DNA from: Flavobacterium geliluteum
GTDB lineage: Bacteria; Bacteroidota; Bacteroidia; Flavobacteriales; Flavobacteriaceae
Direction: 5' to 3'
Assembly: GCF_017948595.1 (NCBI RefSeq)
Contig: NZ_JAGFBV010000001.1
Span: 309,365 to 373,364, forward strand
Length of the DNA: 64,000 nucleotides
Shown: positions 1 through 9,530 of the stretch, piece after piece
Position numbering within the stretch: the stretch's first letter is position 1
Layout: every line of letters begins with the position of its first letter
The notes under the pieces: model-generated
The model's database searches: none
Told to the model about the DNA's origin: nothing
The model's input: only the letters and a program-made list of their open reading frames with translations
Translations under genes and position numbers: made by a program

Positions 1-2
1 TC

Positions 3-506
3 GATTATTTAAAAGACGGAAATTTTAAACAACAAAAAGCGTTTGAAGTCCTGACTCAACATCAGGTTTTAGTACTTCTCTCTAACTTTGATCCGCTCTT
101 GGTAGGCACCATCCCGATCAATATCGATACCGACAACAGCGATCTCGATATCATTTGCTGCTACAAATCCAAAACCGATTTTATAACCCAGCTGCAGGAT
201 AATTTTAGCACCAAAAGTCATTATACGATTCGCGAAGCGTTAATAGACAATATAGATTCAGTGATCGCCAACTTTAGCATTGCCAATTTTCAAATTGAAA
301 TTTTTGCTCAAAACATTCCGGTCAAAAAGCAAAATGGCTATCGCCACATGATCATCGAGCATAAAATTCTACAGGCAAAAGGAGATAATTTTAGATTAGA
401 AATCATCAAGCTAAAAGAGCAAGGCTATAAAACAGAACCTGCTTTTAGCAAGCTTCTGGAATTAAAAGGAAACCCTTATCAAGCATTACTGGAATACAAA
501 ATCTGA
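3..506 (+). CDS. DUF4269 family protein, 5' end outside window
   Basis: The frame is open from position 3 to the stop at 504-506, so the gene begins upstream of the window and the visible part is about 167 residues. The stretch LVGTIPINIDTDNSDLDI followed by IICCYK resembles DUF4269 proteins, a family with a nucleotidyltransferase-like layout in which acidic residues (here the D-x-D-x-x-x-S-D-L-D series) follow a Gly-Thr. The middle part (NFQIEIFAQNIPVKKQNGYRH) and the C-terminal helix also fit that family. A TTG at 99 could be read as a start, but clear homologous sequence lies before it, so it is internal. The biochemical role of the family is not established. It converges on the phosphodiesterase gene, with only two bases between the stops. 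Confidence 0.8.
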   Translation, partial: DYLKDGNFKQQKAFEVLTQHQVLVLLSNFDPLLVGTIPINIDTDNSDLDIICCYKSKTDFITQLQDNFSTKSHYTIREALIDNIDSVIANFSIANFQIEIFAQNIPVKKQNGYRHMIIEHKILQAKGDNFRLEIIKLKEQGYKTEPAFSKLLELKGNPYQALLEYKI

Positions 507-508
507 TA

Positions 509-1711
509 TTATTCCTTTAGCACCTTTTTTACTTCGCTCAGTTTTCCGTCAACTTCTTCAATTTTAAGGTCCAAAATGTGCGCAATTAAAGGATAAATAG
601 CAATATTCTGAAAACTTCCTACCTCTTTATTTTCTTTAAACGCTGGGCCTTTTGCATAAAAAATGGCTTGCATGTCCTTTTGCTTGTTGTCGTAACCATG
701 TGTTCCTCCTTTTATATTCTGGGTATTTTTACTAACCAAACTATATCCTTTCTCAGCTTCAATAACAAAATCATGTACCCTAGGATTAGTGCCATAATGC
801 AGTCTTTTCGGGAGTTGACCAGCTCTCCAGAACTTGATATGCGGTACTTTTTTTAATGCTTTTGCTATAGAATCCTGATAGCCGGGTTTGGCCTGCAAAC
901 TCATAATCGGGTTGATAACCGTTTTATAATCGAGCCAATCAGGCTTTAGATAGTCCAGAACTGCTATTTTTTTATCATCACTTATGTCGGCCATTCCGTG
1001 ATCTGAAACAATAATCAAATTGATTTCTTTGCCGATGGCTAATCGATCAAGTTTGGAAGTCAATTGTCCGATAATACTATCCATTTTGAGGATCATTTTT
1101 TTATTCTCGGGAGAGAGTGGGCCGTAAGTATGTCCAGTATGATCGGGTTCGTCAAAATATAAAGTAACAAGGTGAGGACGTTCTTTTTCGGGAAGGCTGA
1201 GCCATTTTACAATCGTGTCTATTCGGGTTTCATAAGGAATTTTTCCATCATAGTTTTTGTAAATACTAGGTCTTTTTTGGTCAAGATCTGAGCCTGGCCA
1301 GAAAAAAGAAGCAGCTTTCACGCCTTGTTGTTCGGCAACATTCCAGATTGGGTTGCCGCCATAAAAGCGAGAGTCGTTTTTTGCTTTTGTAGACAACGAG
1401 AACGATTCGTTGAGAGTGGCATCATAAAAAACATTGTTTATAATGCCATGATGATCCGGATAAAGCCCTGTCACCATCGCATAATGATTCGGGAATGTTT
1501 TGCTTGGATAAGAAGGACGCATCGACTTGGCATGAACACCTAGCTGCGCAATCTGTTTTAAATTTTGAAGATGAAACTTTTTTGCATAATCCCAACGAAA
1601 CCCGTCCATCGAAACCAAAACTACATAAGAATTTTTGCTGCTTTGGGAATACGAAAGGGTGGAAAGAAGTAAAAAGGTAAAAGATAAAAGGTGAGGGATA
1701 AATTTTCTCAT
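509..1711 (-). CDS. Secreted nucleotide pyrophosphatase/phosphodiesterase (alkaline phosphatase superfamily)
   Basis: A 400-residue protein with an N-terminal signal peptide (hydrophobic stretch ending in SYSQ, residues 1-23), so probably periplasmic. It has the type I phosphodiesterase / NPP fold motifs. These are a first metal-binding Asp in SMDGFRW (D36), the nucleophile Thr72 in KTFPNHY, the FDEPDHTGHTYGP metal site in the middle, the VSDHGM motif and a late GGTHGYDN histidine. NPP enzymes hydrolyse phosphodiester or pyrophosphate bonds of nucleotides or phospholipid head groups with two zinc ions. The substrate cannot be told from sequence. Length is typical for bacterial members. It reads away from groEL, and an inverted-repeat element lies in between. 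Confidence 0.88.
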   Translation of the reverse strand: MRKFIPHLLSFTFLLLSTLSYSQSSKNSYVVLVSMDGFRWDYAKKFHLQNLKQIAQLGVHAKSMRPSYPSKTFPNHYAMVTGLYPDHHGIINNVFYDATLNESFSLSTKAKNDSRFYGGNPIWNVAEQQGVKAASFFWPGSDLDQKRPSIYKNYDGKIPYETRIDTIVKWLSLPEKERPHLVTLYFDEPDHTGHTYGPLSPENKKMILKMDSIIGQLTSKLDRLAIGKEINLIIVSDHGMADISDDKKIAVLDYLKPDWLDYKTVINPIMSLQAKPGYQDSIAKALKKVPHIKFWRAGQLPKRLHYGTNPRVHDFVIEAEKGYSLVSKNTQNIKGGTHGYDNKQKDMQAIFYAKGPAFKENKEVGSFQNIAIYPLIAHILDLKIEEVDGKLSEVKKVLKE

Positions 1712-1790
1712 TTTGTAATTTTAATAAAGAAGTAAAGATATTGATAAACTAATTTTTAATGAAAAAGAGAATGTTAAACTAAAGACAAGG

Positions 1791-1985
1791 TTGCCACAGA
1801 TTAAAGGATTAAATGGATTAATCTGTGAGATTTTTTTAATCTGTAAATGAAAATAGCTTAATAAAGTTTACCACAAATTTCACAAATTAGCACAAATTTT
1901 TAAGCACAGTTGCCAGGAAATTAATTCGCGGAAATTTGGGGAGTTTGTGACAAACGAATCTTTGTAATCTTTTAATCTGTGGCAA
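1791..1985. repeat. Inverted-repeat-bounded element, gene-less copy
   Basis: The 15-bp sequence TTGCCACAGATTAAA at 1791-1805 is repeated in exact inverse orientation at 1971-1985. The 195-bp interval holds further fragments of the same words (for example TTAATCTGTG near 1818) but no credible open frame. The same terminal words bound the GxxExxY gene at 7503-7996, so this looks like a deleted or non-autonomous copy of the same repeat family. It sits directly beyond the groEL terminator. Confidence 0.7.
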
Positions 1986-1990
1986 AATAA

Positions 1991-2026
1991 AAAAAAAACG
2001 CCAGATCTAAATCCGGCGTTTTAAAT
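1991..2026 (-). terminator. Terminator downstream of groEL
   Basis: On the minus strand, AAAACGCCGGAT pairs with ATCTGGCGTTTT (one G-U pair) around a TTAG loop, followed by a run of T. It lies just after the groEL stop and ends the groES-groEL transcript. Confidence 0.85.
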
Positions 2027-2042
2027 TTTAAGAAAAGAACGA

Positions 2043-3677
<1,635 letters not shown>

Positions 3678-3681
3678 TTAT

Positions 3682-3969
3682 TTATAGTAGTATTCCAAAA
3701 ATTTCATTTTCCTTCATAATTAGATAATCTTTACCATCCCACTTTAATTCTGTTCCAGCAAATTTTCCAAATATTACGTTATCTCCAACTTTTACTGTTG
3801 GATTTTCATCTTTAATATCATCACCAACAGCAACTACAATTCCTTTTTGAGGTTTTTCTTTTGCAGTGTCTGGAATTATTATACCTGCTGCAGTTCTTGT
3901 TTCAGCAGGAGCAGGCTCAATGATAATTCTGTTTTGAGTTCCTCCTATAGGTTTAATGTTAAAAGCCAT
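3682..3969 (-). CDS. groES: Co-chaperonin GroES
   Basis: 95 residues, of normal length. The family pattern is clear: N-terminal IKPIGGTQNRIIIEP, the mobile-loop region EPAPAETRTAAGIIIPDTAK, and the roof region GKFAGTELKWDGKDYLIM. GroES caps the GroEL ring as a heptamer. It is the first gene of the groESL operon, and the secG terminator upstream separates it from the preceding operon, so the 3970-4060 region should hold its promoter. Confidence 0.98.
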   Translation of the reverse strand: MAFNIKPIGGTQNRIIIEPAPAETRTAAGIIIPDTAKEKPQKGIVVAVGDDIKDENPTVKVGDNVIFGKFAGTELKWDGKDYLIMKENEIFGILL

Positions 3970-4010
3970 ATTTTAAATTATTTAATATTATTTGTAATGA
4001 TTCTCTATAG

Positions 4011-4027
4011 GTCAGAAATTGTGCCAT
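4011..4027 (-). promoter_or_regulatory. Possible -24/-12-like promoter element of groES
   Basis: Reading leftward, TGGCACAATTTCTGAC lies about 42-58 bases before the groES start. TGGCAC matches the sigma-54 -24 box, but the -12 position reads TGA where TGC is expected. No good TAnnTTTG box was seen in this short interval. This is a weak assignment. Confidence 0.25.
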
Positions 4028-4061
4028 CCTCTAAAATAGCGCCAAAACTGACATTTTTTCC

Positions 4062-4097
4062 TAAAAAAAATGCCAGCTTTGACAGGCTGGCATTTAA
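4062..4097 (-). terminator. Terminator downstream of secG
   Basis: On the minus strand, AAATGCCAGC pairs with GCTGGCATTT (4068-4077 and 4086-4095) around an 8-base loop, followed by a T run. It closes the miaB-to-secG direction operon and isolates groES. Confidence 0.85.
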
Positions 4098-4114
4098 ATT
4101 TTATAGTAAGATGA

Positions 4115-4456
4115 TTATTTGGCTGCTGGAGTTGCCGGAGCAGGAGCTTGTTGTACCGGAGCCGCTGGTGTATTCGCTGCAGGAGCTTCCGTTTTTTCAA
4201 TAATTTTAGAGTCAGTATCACTTAAAGTTCCTGTAAAACTTAAGCTTGAAAGTAAAATTAAAGCAATTAGGATAGTAGCCAAGGTCCAAGTACTTTTGTC
4301 TAAAAAGTCTGTTGTTTTTTGTACGCCACCTAACATTTGTGTTCCGCTAATAGTAGAAGATAATCCTCCACCTTTAGGGTTTTGTACCATGATTACTACG
4401 ATCAATAGAAAGCAAACTATTGTGATTAAAACTAAAAAAATTGAAAATGTGCTCAT
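4115..4456 (-). CDS. secG: Protein translocase subunit SecG
   Basis: 113 residues with two membrane segments (about 4-24 and 55-76), separated by the conserved cytoplasmic loop MVQNPKGGGLSST plus GGVQKTTDFLDK, which is diagnostic for SecG. SecG is the small accessory subunit of the SecYEG channel. The C-terminal Ala/Pro-rich tail (PAANTPAAPVQQAPAPATPAAK) is typical of Bacteroidota SecG. It starts three bases after the stop of the upstream TPR protein, implying co-transcription. Confidence 0.95.
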   Translation of the reverse strand: MSTFSIFLVLITIVCFLLIVVIMVQNPKGGGLSSTISGTQMLGGVQKTTDFLDKSTWTLATILIALILLSSLSFTGTLSDTDSKIIEKTEAPAANTPAAPVQQAPAPATPAAK

Positions 4457-4459
4457 TGT

Positions 4460-5512
4460 TTAATTATTATTGTTATTTTGTTGTAAAATCTTTATATCCG
4501 CGATGCGGTCTGCAAAGAAACTAATTTTTTCTGGATATTTCAAAATTAATATTTGATATGCTTGTATTGCTTTTGTATATTTCTTTTGTTCTAAATACAC
4601 TCTGGCCAATGTCTCGGTCATCAAATACGAATTGTCGTCTTTATTAATATCAAATTGAATCGGAACAGTAGGTGAGCCGGACTTAATAGGCGAAATCTTC
4701 GGATTGGTTTCGATAAATTTGTTTATTATTTCTGCTTTTTTCTTTTTCTCCTCATCTAGTATTTCAGGGTCCGCAATCTGTTTTGCAATTTTTTCGATAT
4801 CAGGTATGGCAGCCGGCAATATTATTTGTTTAATTGCTGCTTCCTGTTTTATTGAGGTTTCCTTTGTTCGGTCGATAGGCTGTGTTCTTGATAATTGCAG
4901 CCATTCCTGAAAAGAGTGTTTTTCGTTTATCGTAAAATCCAGAGGTTTCCCTATTTCCAGATGTTCTTCGGCAATTTTTACTGATTCTTCAATTGCTTTT
5001 GTCTCTTCTATCTCCTCTATTTCTTCAGGTTTTACTTCTTCAAAGCTTGTTTCTTCAGTACTAATCAGCGGTTCTTCAGAAACAGGATCAGTAATTCCTT
5101 CAAAAACAGTGTTGTTGGCTTCTTTTATAGACGTTAAAATAGATTGCTCAATAGGATCGATAAGTATTTCGGTTACTTCTTTTATTTCTTCAGGCGAAAT
5201 AATTGTACTATCAAAAACAGTAATGTTTAAAAGAGCTTTTAGTTTTTTGTCGTAATAATCTTTTTGAATAGCGGCAAAACTTTCAGAAGTAATAAAGTCG
5301 AATAAAACAGCTCTGTCAGTAGTGTGTGCAGCGGTAACTTTTAATGCATAATTATACTTAAAACTTTTTTGATTGTAAAGTCCTTTCAATCGTAATGCTC
5401 TTGCACTCTGAAAATACGGAAACTCATTCAAAACAGTGCCTAACGCATCCGCCTGTATTTCTGTAATAGTATCAGGTTTGTTAATTAGGTATGTATAATC
5501 GTTTACAGTCAT
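4460..5512 (-). CDS. TPR-containing protein of the lptE-secG operon
   Basis: 350 residues without a signal peptide. The N-terminal ~100 residues hold a conserved hydrophobic/helical part (YFQSARALRLKGLYNQKSF). The middle (about 120-260) is acidic, Glu-rich and probably disordered. The C-terminus has a tetratricopeptide-like helix pair (LARVYLEQKKYTKAIQAYQ, then LILKYPEKISFFADRI). I do not recognise a named family. Its position between lptE and secG suggests an envelope-related or housekeeping role, but that rests on context only. Confidence 0.75.
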   Translation of the reverse strand: MTVNDYTYLINKPDTITEIQADALGTVLNEFPYFQSARALRLKGLYNQKSFKYNYALKVTAAHTTDRAVLFDFITSESFAAIQKDYYDKKLKALLNITVFDSTIISPEEIKEVTEILIDPIEQSILTSIKEANNTVFEGITDPVSEEPLISTEETSFEEVKPEEIEEIEETKAIEESVKIAEEHLEIGKPLDFTINEKHSFQEWLQLSRTQPIDRTKETSIKQEAAIKQIILPAAIPDIEKIAKQIADPEILDEEKKKKAEIINKFIETNPKISPIKSGSPTVPIQFDINKDDNSYLMTETLARVYLEQKKYTKAIQAYQILILKYPEKISFFADRIADIKILQQNNNNN

Positions 5513-5520
5513 TACTTTTT

Positions 5521-5588
5521 GTTTAATCGTTGAAATTGTTTACTTGTTTAATCGTTGATATGTTTTTTCGCTTTAGCGATTAAACGAT
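5521..5588. repeat. Short direct and inverted repeats between lptE and the TPR gene
   Basis: GTTTAATCGTTGA occurs at 5521-5533 and 5546-5558. Its core recurs inverted as CGATTAAAC at 5578-5586, with a small nested hairpin TCGC-TTTA-GCGA at 5568-5579. The resulting intergenic hairpin could be an mRNA processing or attenuation site within the operon, or simply a decayed repeat. Confidence 0.5.
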
Positions 5589-5606
5589 GTATCGGTTAAA
5601 CTAAAA

Positions 5607-6110
5607 CTACCATTTTGCAAGTGAATCATTGAAAATATCCTGAGTAATTCTTTCAAAAATGGTTCTGATGGCTTCGTTTAATACACTTCCCGTTGGTAAA
5701 GAGGTGCCTTCAAAGTCATAATAAAATTCGAAAGTTTTTTCAAAATCATCGGTTTCTTTTTTTCTGTTGCTAAAACGAACATTTACACGAATTGTCAAAC
5801 GGTTTTGTGCCGCTTGCTGATCGGCAGTTGCTGTCATTGGCGTTACTCTGTAATCTACAATTTCGCCTTCATAAACCAAATCACCATTAGTACTTACCAG
5901 ATTCAGGTTGGTTTGATTCATGATCAAATCCTGTAAAGCCAATGTAAAATCTCTGTCAATTCCGGGTTCAATCAAATCGGCATTATTCTGAAAAAAGTTA
6001 ACCTGAAACGTTTCGGCATCAATAGGAGTAGCACCTGTAAAGTTGTAAACAGAGCAACTGTTAAACATTAACAGGCAAACAATCGCGATAAGAGAATATA
6101 TTTTTTTCAT
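5607..6110 (-). CDS. lptE: LPS assembly lipoprotein LptE
   Basis: 167 residues with a lipoprotein signal peptide whose lipobox is FNSC, giving lipidated Cys19. The following SVYNFTGATP, the central IEPGIDRDFTLALQDLI and the strand pattern up to FERITQDIFNDSLAKW match the Bacteroidota LptE family (LptE/LptB-like lipopolysaccharide assembly). LptE plugs the LptD barrel and delivers LPS to the outer leaflet of the outer membrane. It is located between the sigma-54 activator and the TPR protein, the arrangement commonly seen in Flavobacteria. Confidence 0.9.
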   Translation of the reverse strand: MKKIYSLIAIVCLLMFNSCSVYNFTGATPIDAETFQVNFFQNNADLIEPGIDRDFTLALQDLIMNQTNLNLVSTNGDLVYEGEIVDYRVTPMTATADQQAAQNRLTIRVNVRFSNRKKETDDFEKTFEFYYDFEGTSLPTGSVLNEAIRTIFERITQDIFNDSLAKW

Positions 6111-6225
6111 AAAAATCTGTAGTAAAATCTACTTTTTTAAACTCCAAATCTCAATATTCGAATTTCAAAAAGTCGTTCAAAGATAGTAAATTTGAAATTT
6201 GGGATTTTAATATTGTTTTTTCTTT

Positions 6226-7485
6226 TTAAAGATCGAATTGCTTGATTTTTCTGTACAAAGTTCTCTCTGAAATACCCAGTTCATCAGCAGCAGCTTTTCG
6301 TTTTCCTTTGTTTTTTTCTAATGATTTTTTGATCATTTCGATTTCTTTTTGTTCCAAGCGTAAAATTTCTTCTTCTTCGATCGTCTCTGCAAAAAGATAA
6401 TTATTATCATCTACGCTTTGATACTTTTCTTCGCGAACCGCCGGCGTCATAACCGCTGTTCTTGGCTCTTCTTCAAAATCTATTTCACTATCGTTTTGCT
6501 GTGAGCCGTATATTTTTTGAATTAAATTTGGATTAATATCCTGTACTTTTGATGAGCCGTTTTTCATCAATTCTAAAGTAAGTTTTTTCAAATCATTCAA
6601 GTCACTTTTCATATCAAAAAGTACTTTGTACAAAATATCTCTTTCGGTACTAAAATCACTTTCTTTTTTCTTATCACTAATTACAGAAGGCAAATTAGTT
6701 CCTTCGGTAGGTAAATACGATTGCAAAGTGGCTAACGAAATATCACGATTGGTTTCCAGAACCGAAATTTGTTCGGCTACATTTCGCAACTGACGAATAT
6801 TTCCGTTCCATCTGAATTTTTGTAACAATTGAACGGCATTATCGTCTAGTTTTAAAGGTGGCATTTTGTACTTGTGTGCAAAATCGGCAACAAATTTTCT
6901 AAACAATAAATGAATGTCTTCGTTTCTCTCACGCAAAGGCGGCAGTGTGATTTCGACCGTAGTCAAACGATAATACAAATCCTCACGGAATTTTCCTTTT
7001 TCGATGGCGTTGAATAAATTGACATTTGTTGCAGCCACAATACGAACATTGGTTTTTTGAACCTGAGATGAACCTACTTTTATAAATTCGCCATTTTCAA
7101 GTACACGAAGCAGTCTCACTTGTGTTGTCAAAGGCAACTCTCCAACTTCGTCTAGAAAGATAGTTCCGCCATCAGCCACTTCAAAATAGCCCTCACGCGT
7201 ACTTGTAGCGCCTGTAAAAGCGCCTTTTTCGTGACCAAAAAGCTCACTGTCAATAGTTCCCTCCGGAATGGCCCCGCAGTTTACAGCAATATATTTTCCG
7301 TGTTTTCTGTGCGAAAGCGAATGAATAATTCTTGGAATGTTTTCTTTACCAACACCGCTTTCTCCCGTTACCATTACCGAGATATCAGTAGGGGCAACCT
7401 GAATGGCTTTTTCGATGGCGCGATTTAATTTCGGATCATTACCAATAATCTCAAATCGCTGTTTTATTGCTTGAACTGTTTCCAT
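6226..7485 (-). CDS. Sigma-54-dependent AAA+ transcriptional activator without receiver domain
   Basis: 419 residues. The AAA+ domain begins almost at the N-terminus: Walker A GESGVGKE near residue 40, the sigma-54-contacting GAFTGA loop, Walker B GTIFLDEVGELP, and arginine-finger region FREDLYYRL. The C-terminus is a Fis-type helix-turn-helix (KRKAAADELGISERTLYRKI). Such proteins hydrolyse ATP to open sigma-54 promoters. There is no N-terminal receiver, GAF or PAS module, so activity is not controlled by a fused sensor. A linker of about 130 residues precedes the HTH. The activator lies between miaB and lptE. Confidence 0.93.
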   Translation of the reverse strand: METVQAIKQRFEIIGNDPKLNRAIEKAIQVAPTDISVMVTGESGVGKENIPRIIHSLSHRKHGKYIAVNCGAIPEGTIDSELFGHEKGAFTGATSTREGYFEVADGGTIFLDEVGELPLTTQVRLLRVLENGEFIKVGSSQVQKTNVRIVAATNVNLFNAIEKGKFREDLYYRLTTVEITLPPLRERNEDIHLLFRKFVADFAHKYKMPPLKLDDNAVQLLQKFRWNGNIRQLRNVAEQISVLETNRDISLATLQSYLPTEGTNLPSVISDKKKESDFSTERDILYKVLFDMKSDLNDLKKLTLELMKNGSSKVQDINPNLIQKIYGSQQNDSEIDFEEEPRTAVMTPAVREEKYQSVDDNNYLFAETIEEEEILRLEQKEIEMIKKSLEKNKGKRKAAADELGISERTLYRKIKQFDL

Positions 7486-7502
7486 TTGTGTTTATTTATT
7501 TT

Positions 7503-7996
7503 TTGCCACAGATTAAAATCATTAGCACAGATTTTTTAAAATTTCATCAAACGTATCTTTTATATTGAAGTGATTTTGTTTGAAAATTGACAAGCAATCC
7601 TACTTCTGAATTAGATAATTTTATATAATTTAAAATCTGAGCAATATGTTCATTTGAAAATTCTTTAACTGCTTTTACTTCTAAAATTATGTCTTCATTA
7701 AGTACAAAATCTGCACAAAATTTATGAGGTAAAATTTTGCCTTTGTATTCAATTGAATATTCTTTTTCTCTTTCAAAAAGAATATTATTTTCCTTAAATT
7801 CTATTTCTAAAGCGTCTTTGTAAATTATTTCTAATAAGCCTGGCCCAAGATTTCGGTGTACTTCCATGCATATACCGATAATCGTATACGTTTCAGCTTC
7901 TCTATAATGTTGCATAAATTATTTATTTTACTACAGTTTTTAAAAATAAGAAAAATAACACAAAAAAATCATTTTAATCTTATTAATCTGTGGCAA
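7503..7996. mobile_element. Inverted-repeat-bounded cassette carrying a GxxExxY gene
   Basis: TTGCCACAGATTAA at 7503-7516 is matched exactly in inverse orientation at 7983-7996. The two ends enclose the GxxExxY gene and little else. The ends are the same words that bound the gene-less element at 1791-1985. The cassette interrupts the spacing between miaB and the sigma-54 activator, so it looks inserted. No transposase is present, so any mobility would be supplied in trans. Confidence 0.6.
7547..7915 (-). CDS. GxxExxY family protein
   Basis: 122 residues, the usual size for this family (TIGR04256). The defining motif is in NLGPGLLEIIYKDALEIE (G-x-x-E-x-x-Y). A second conserved part, CADFVLNEDIILEVKAV, has the D...E-x-K spacing of PD-(D/E)XK nucleases, and the C-terminal NYIKLSNSEVGLLVNF is also typical. 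The family is found in many near-identical copies in some genomes. Its function is unknown, and nuclease activity is inferred from the motif. Here the gene is alone inside an inverted-repeat cassette. Confidence 0.9.
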   Translation of the reverse strand: MQHYREAETYTIIGICMEVHRNLGPGLLEIIYKDALEIEFKENNILFEREKEYSIEYKGKILPHKFCADFVLNEDIILEVKAVKEFSNEHIAQILNYIKLSNSEVGLLVNFQTKSLQYKRYV

Positions 7997-8002
7997 AAAA
8001 AA

Positions 8003-9451
8003 TTAATTCATTTCACTTAATCCCACTGCTTCTCCTTTCAAAGTTCCGCTGGTACAACTTGTGATTTTTACATTTACAAAATCACCAATTTTATAATTTT
8101 CTTTTGGGAAAACTACCGTAATGCTTTGCGAATTTCTTCCAGAGAATTCTTCTGTCGATTTTTTAGAAACTTTTTCGACTAAAACTTCAACAACTTGTCC
8201 CACAAATTCTTCACTACGAAACCAGGCGTGTTTTTGCTGTAGATCTACAATTTCCTGCAATCTTCTGGCTTTGATTTCTTCGGGAACATCATCTTCCATT
8301 TTTCTTCGGGCCAAAGTTCCCGGACGTTCCGAATACGAATACATATAACCGAAATTATATTTTACATATTCCATCAAACTCATGGTATCCTGATGATCTT
8401 CTTCAGTTTCTGTCGGGAAACCTGCGATCATATCTTGCGAAATCGAGGCATTCGGAATAATAGTTCGAATTTTATCAATCAGCGCCATGTATTCTTCGCG
8501 CGTATGCAAACGATTCATTTCTTTTAGAATTCTGTTACTTCCGGATTGAACAGGAAGGTGAATGTGTTTGCAGATATTGGGGTGTTTGGCAATTACATGC
8601 AATACACTTTCGTGCATATCCTGCGGATTTGAAGTTGAAAATCGAATGCGCATTTTAGGAAAACCAACTGCAACCATTTCAAGCAATTGATCAAAATCAA
8701 CAGCAGTTGCTTTTTGCATCTCCGAAGCGTTTTCGAAATCTTTTTTCAAACCACCGCCGTACCAGAGGTAACTGTCTACATTTTGACCTAAAAGTGTGAT
8801 TTCTTTAAAACCTTTGTTCCACAAATCCTGAATTTCTTTCATAATACTTTGTGGTTCACGGCTACGCTCACGCCCACGTGTAAAAGGGACTACGCAAAAA
8901 GTACACATGTTATCGCAACCACGGGTGATCGAAACCAAAGCTGTGATTCCGTTACTCATTAAACGAACAGGCGAAATATCTCCGTAGGTTTCCTCTTTCG
9001 ATAAAATTACATTAATAGCGTCTCGGCCTTCTTCTACTTCAGCTAATAAATTAGGTAAATCTTTGTAGGCGTCTGGCCCAACAACAAGATCGACTATTTT
9101 TTCTTCTTCCAAAAACTGACTTTTCAAACGCTCGGCCATACAACCCAAAACGCCTACTTTCATTTTCGGATTAATGCGTTTTACAGCGTTGTATTTCTCA
9201 AGACGTTTACGGATTGTTTGCTCTGCTTTGTCGCGAATAGAGCACGTGTTTACCAAAACCAGATCTGCATCTTCAAGGGTTTGTGTAGTATTGTATCCGT
9301 TTATAGATAAAATAGAAGCTACGATTTCGCTGTCCGAAAAATTCATCGCACAGCCGTAACTTTCTATAAAAAGTTTTTTAGTATTCTCGGGTTTATTTTC
9401 CAAAACAAGACTTTCGCCTTGTTTACTTTCTTCAATAATCTTTTCCATCAT
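8003..9451 (-). CDS. miaB: tRNA-2-methylthio-N6-dimethylallyladenosine synthase MiaB
   Basis: 482 residues. The N-terminal UPF0004 domain has cysteines in ESYGCAMN, NTCSIRDKAEQ and GCMAERL, binding the auxiliary iron-sulfur cluster. The radical-SAM domain has TRGCDNMCTFC (C-x3-C-x2-C) and PFTRGRERSR. The C-terminal TRAM domain covers the last ~65 residues. MiaB adds a methylthio group at C2 of i6A37 in tRNAs that read UNN codons. Two adjacent ATG codons could start it; the first is taken. It is the first gene of the leftward group that continues with the sigma-54 activator and lptE. Confidence 0.97.
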   Translation of the reverse strand: MMEKIIEESKQGESLVLENKPENTKKLFIESYGCAMNFSDSEIVASILSINGYNTTQTLEDADLVLVNTCSIRDKAEQTIRKRLEKYNAVKRINPKMKVGVLGCMAERLKSQFLEEEKIVDLVVGPDAYKDLPNLLAEVEEGRDAINVILSKEETYGDISPVRLMSNGITALVSITRGCDNMCTFCVVPFTRGRERSREPQSIMKEIQDLWNKGFKEITLLGQNVDSYLWYGGGLKKDFENASEMQKATAVDFDQLLEMVAVGFPKMRIRFSTSNPQDMHESVLHVIAKHPNICKHIHLPVQSGSNRILKEMNRLHTREEYMALIDKIRTIIPNASISQDMIAGFPTETEEDHQDTMSLMEYVKYNFGYMYSYSERPGTLARRKMEDDVPEEIKARRLQEIVDLQQKHAWFRSEEFVGQVVEVLVEKVSKKSTEEFSGRNSQSITVVFPKENYKIGDFVNVKITSCTSGTLKGEAVGLSEMN

Positions 9452-9530
9452 TTAATTTCAGAGTGCAAAGATAATGTAAAACCTATAAATGTGACAAGAT
9501 GGCAGAAAAAGAATTAACAGTATTTTGTAT

